Below are positions 14,211-15,509 of a stretch of 15,509 bases of DNA, piece after piece. The translations under genes and the position numbers were made by a program. The notes under the pieces are model-generated. The model was not told where the DNA came from. It did not search any database and was given only the letters and a program-made list of their open reading frames with translations. Each line of letters opens with the position of its first letter. Position 1 is the stretch's first letter. Source of the DNA: CAYGTS01 sp964352905 (GTDB lineage: Bacteria; Pseudomonadota; Gammaproteobacteria; JAHCLG01); contig CAYGTS010000056.1 of NCBI GenBank assembly GCA_964352905.1, positions 1-15,509 on the forward strand. Direction: 5' to 3'.

Positions 14211-15486
14211 TGTAGCCGGTTGGTTAAATTATATCGAGTTGCACTTTCAATCAGGAAAGCCGCGTGAGCTGCAACAGGTTATCAACTTAGCGCAGCAACT
14301 GAATTGCCAAGCGTTTGATAGTACCGTGATCACAGTAACGGGTACCAACGGCAAAGGTTCGGTATGCCGTGCGCTTGAAGCGTTGTTACTTGCTAATCAC
14401 AAAAAGGTTGCGGTTTATACCTCTCCTCATCTGATTCGCTTTAACGAACGTATTCGTATTAATGGCCATCCTGCTAGTGATCAAGCGCTCATTCACGCTT
14501 TTACCACGATTATGAATCATCAACCGGCTGCTGATTTATCGTACTTTGATATTATCACGCTGGCCGCATTGCTCATTTTTAAACAGCAAGCTTTGGATGT
14601 GATTATTTTAGAAGTTGGGGTTGGTGGGCGGTTAGATGCATGCAATATTGTTGATAATGATATTTCTGTGATCACGAATATTGCTTTGGATCACCAACAA
14701 TGGTTAGGCCCTGATCGTGATGCTATTGCGAAAGAAAAAGCGGCCATTATGCGCGCTGGCAAGGTGGTGGTCGTAGGTGATGAAGATCCACCTGCTGTGA
14801 TTGCGCAATATGCGCAGCAGTTAGGCGTTGCTTTATATCGCGTAAAACAAGACTTTGATTATCATATTACAGCTTCGCATTGGAGTTGGATCACGCCTGA
14901 TAAAGCGTATTCTGATTTACCGTTATCGCAATTAGCAACGAGTAATCTTGCAATCACGTTAATGGTGTGGCAACACTTAAAAACAAAAGTAACCCTAAGC
15001 GATGATGTTATCAAAACGGTATTTGCGCAATTGGCGTTAGCAGGTCGTTGCGAATTCCGTGATTTTCCGTGTAATCTTTTATTAGATGTTGCACATAATC
15101 CAGCAGCGTGTCATCATTTAAGCCAACAGTTAAAAACGTATCAAAAAAAATACCGATTAATTGCATTGGTTGCGATGGCGAGTGATAAAGATCATGCGCA
15201 ATGTTTTAAGCCTTTCCTCGCGCAAATCGATGCTTGGCACGTGTGTGAATTTACCCACCCACGTGTCACAAAAAGCACACAATTGCTTAATGTATTACGT
15301 GCGTTAAATGTTAACGCGGTGACAAAACACCAATCGGTGCAACAAGCCTTAGCACAATTACTGCAAGAGGTGCGCGAAAATGATTTAATCGTGGTGTTTG
15401 GATCATTTTATTTACTAGCAGAAGTGTTAATCATGATTGATGGTAACTATTCAGCCTGTAGATGGGAACGCCCATATTTGGGCTAA
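14197..15486 (+). CDS. folC: Dihydrofolate synthase / folylpolyglutamate synthase
   Basis: This 429-aa Mur-ligase-family enzyme first joins glutamate to dihydropteroate to make dihydrofolate, then extends the gamma-glutamate tail of folates, using ATP in the cytosol. The P-loop is TGTNGKGS (48-55). Further signatures are VYTSPHLIRFNERI (73-86), EVGVGGRLDACNIVD (139-153), ALDH (163-166), a probable carbamylated Lys181 in KEKAAIM, and DVAHNPAA (297-304), with FGSFYLLAEV near the end. Length fits the family (about 420 aa). The ATG at 14197 lies inside accD; an ATG at 14207 is in another frame. The early DVAGWLNYIE segment matches the E. coli N-terminus, so the gene cannot start much later. The final 15 residues or so (after LIMID) are not obviously conserved. 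The 23 bases after the stop hold nothing recognisable. Confidence 0.95.
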   Translation: MLLYDVAGWLNYIELHFQSGKPRELQQVINLAQQLNCQAFDSTVITVTGTNGKGSVCRALEALLLANHKKVAVYTSPHLIRFNERIRINGHPASDQALIHAFTTIMNHQPAADLSYFDIITLAALLIFKQQALDVIILEVGVGGRLDACNIVDNDISVITNIALDHQQWLGPDRDAIAKEKAAIMRAGKVVVVGDEDPPAVIAQYAQQLGVALYRVKQDFDYHITASHWSWITPDKAYSDLPLSQLATSNLAITLMVWQHLKTKVTLSDDVIKTVFAQLALAGRCEFRDFPCNLLLDVAHNPAACHHLSQQLKTYQKKYRLIALVAMASDKDHAQCFKPFLAQIDAWHVCEFTHPRVTKSTQLLNVLRALNVNAVTKHQSVQQALAQLLQEVRENDLIVVFGSFYLLAEVLIMIDGNYSACRWERPYLG

Positions 15487-15509
15487 AAACGGCGAAAATC
15501 TTTTATCGA

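Noticed and set aside
15470..15483. GCCCA/TGGGC hairpin at the end of folC as a terminator
   Set aside because: The stem is only 5 bp, lies before the stop codon, and is followed by an A-rich stretch instead of T on the plus strand.

Overview
The window looks like chromosomal DNA of an AT-rich gammaproteobacterium. AccD, FolC, PurL and Hda all follow the gammaproteobacterial pattern. Two major-facilitator carriers, one of the AmpG family, and the dense packing of housekeeping genes would suit a Legionella/Coxiella-like lineage. That placement is inference from remembered protein patterns, not from a search. No rRNA, tRNA, CRISPR array, prophage or insertion-sequence transposase was seen.

Layout. 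(1) Positions 1-1608: a lone ampG (muropeptide permease) gene flanked by copies of a palindromic repeat whose gene-facing arms are a perfect 40-bp inverted repeat. A good -10 box then precedes the next operon. (2) Positions 1609-8387: a tight plus-strand cluster of a secreted DUF2066 protein, a PerM/AI-2E membrane protein, hda (inactivation of DnaA-ATP) and purL (purine synthesis), with gaps of 41, 3 and 0 nt. (3) Positions 8421-10476: a second MFS carrier and a YbhP-like endonuclease/exonuclease/phosphatase enzyme, with a hairpin across the start of the latter. (4) Positions 10477-11849: an AT-rich control region with two identical 16-bp palindromes 32 bp apart, then an AAA ATPase of the AAA_14/DUF4143 type with no visible ribosome binding site. 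(5) Positions 11839-13137, minus strand: hmgA (homogentisate dioxygenase), whose 3' end overlaps the ATPase gene by 11 bp. (6) Positions 13138-13337: a divergent intergenic region with a small dyad, a duplicated 34-bp quasi-palindromic unit and an accD promoter. (7) Positions 13338-15486: accD and folC, overlapping by 14 bp, the same pair found in E. coli.

Most genes are ordinary core metabolism: peptidoglycan recycling, replication-initiation control coupled to purine synthesis, fatty-acid and folate synthesis, and aromatic amino-acid breakdown. The least explained parts are non-coding: the twin-palindrome control region of the orphan ATPase, the palindromic repeat family around ampG, and the duplicated quasi-palindromes between hmgA and accD. 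No complete new multi-gene system is evident. The ATPase with its dedicated palindromic region is the best candidate for something undescribed.
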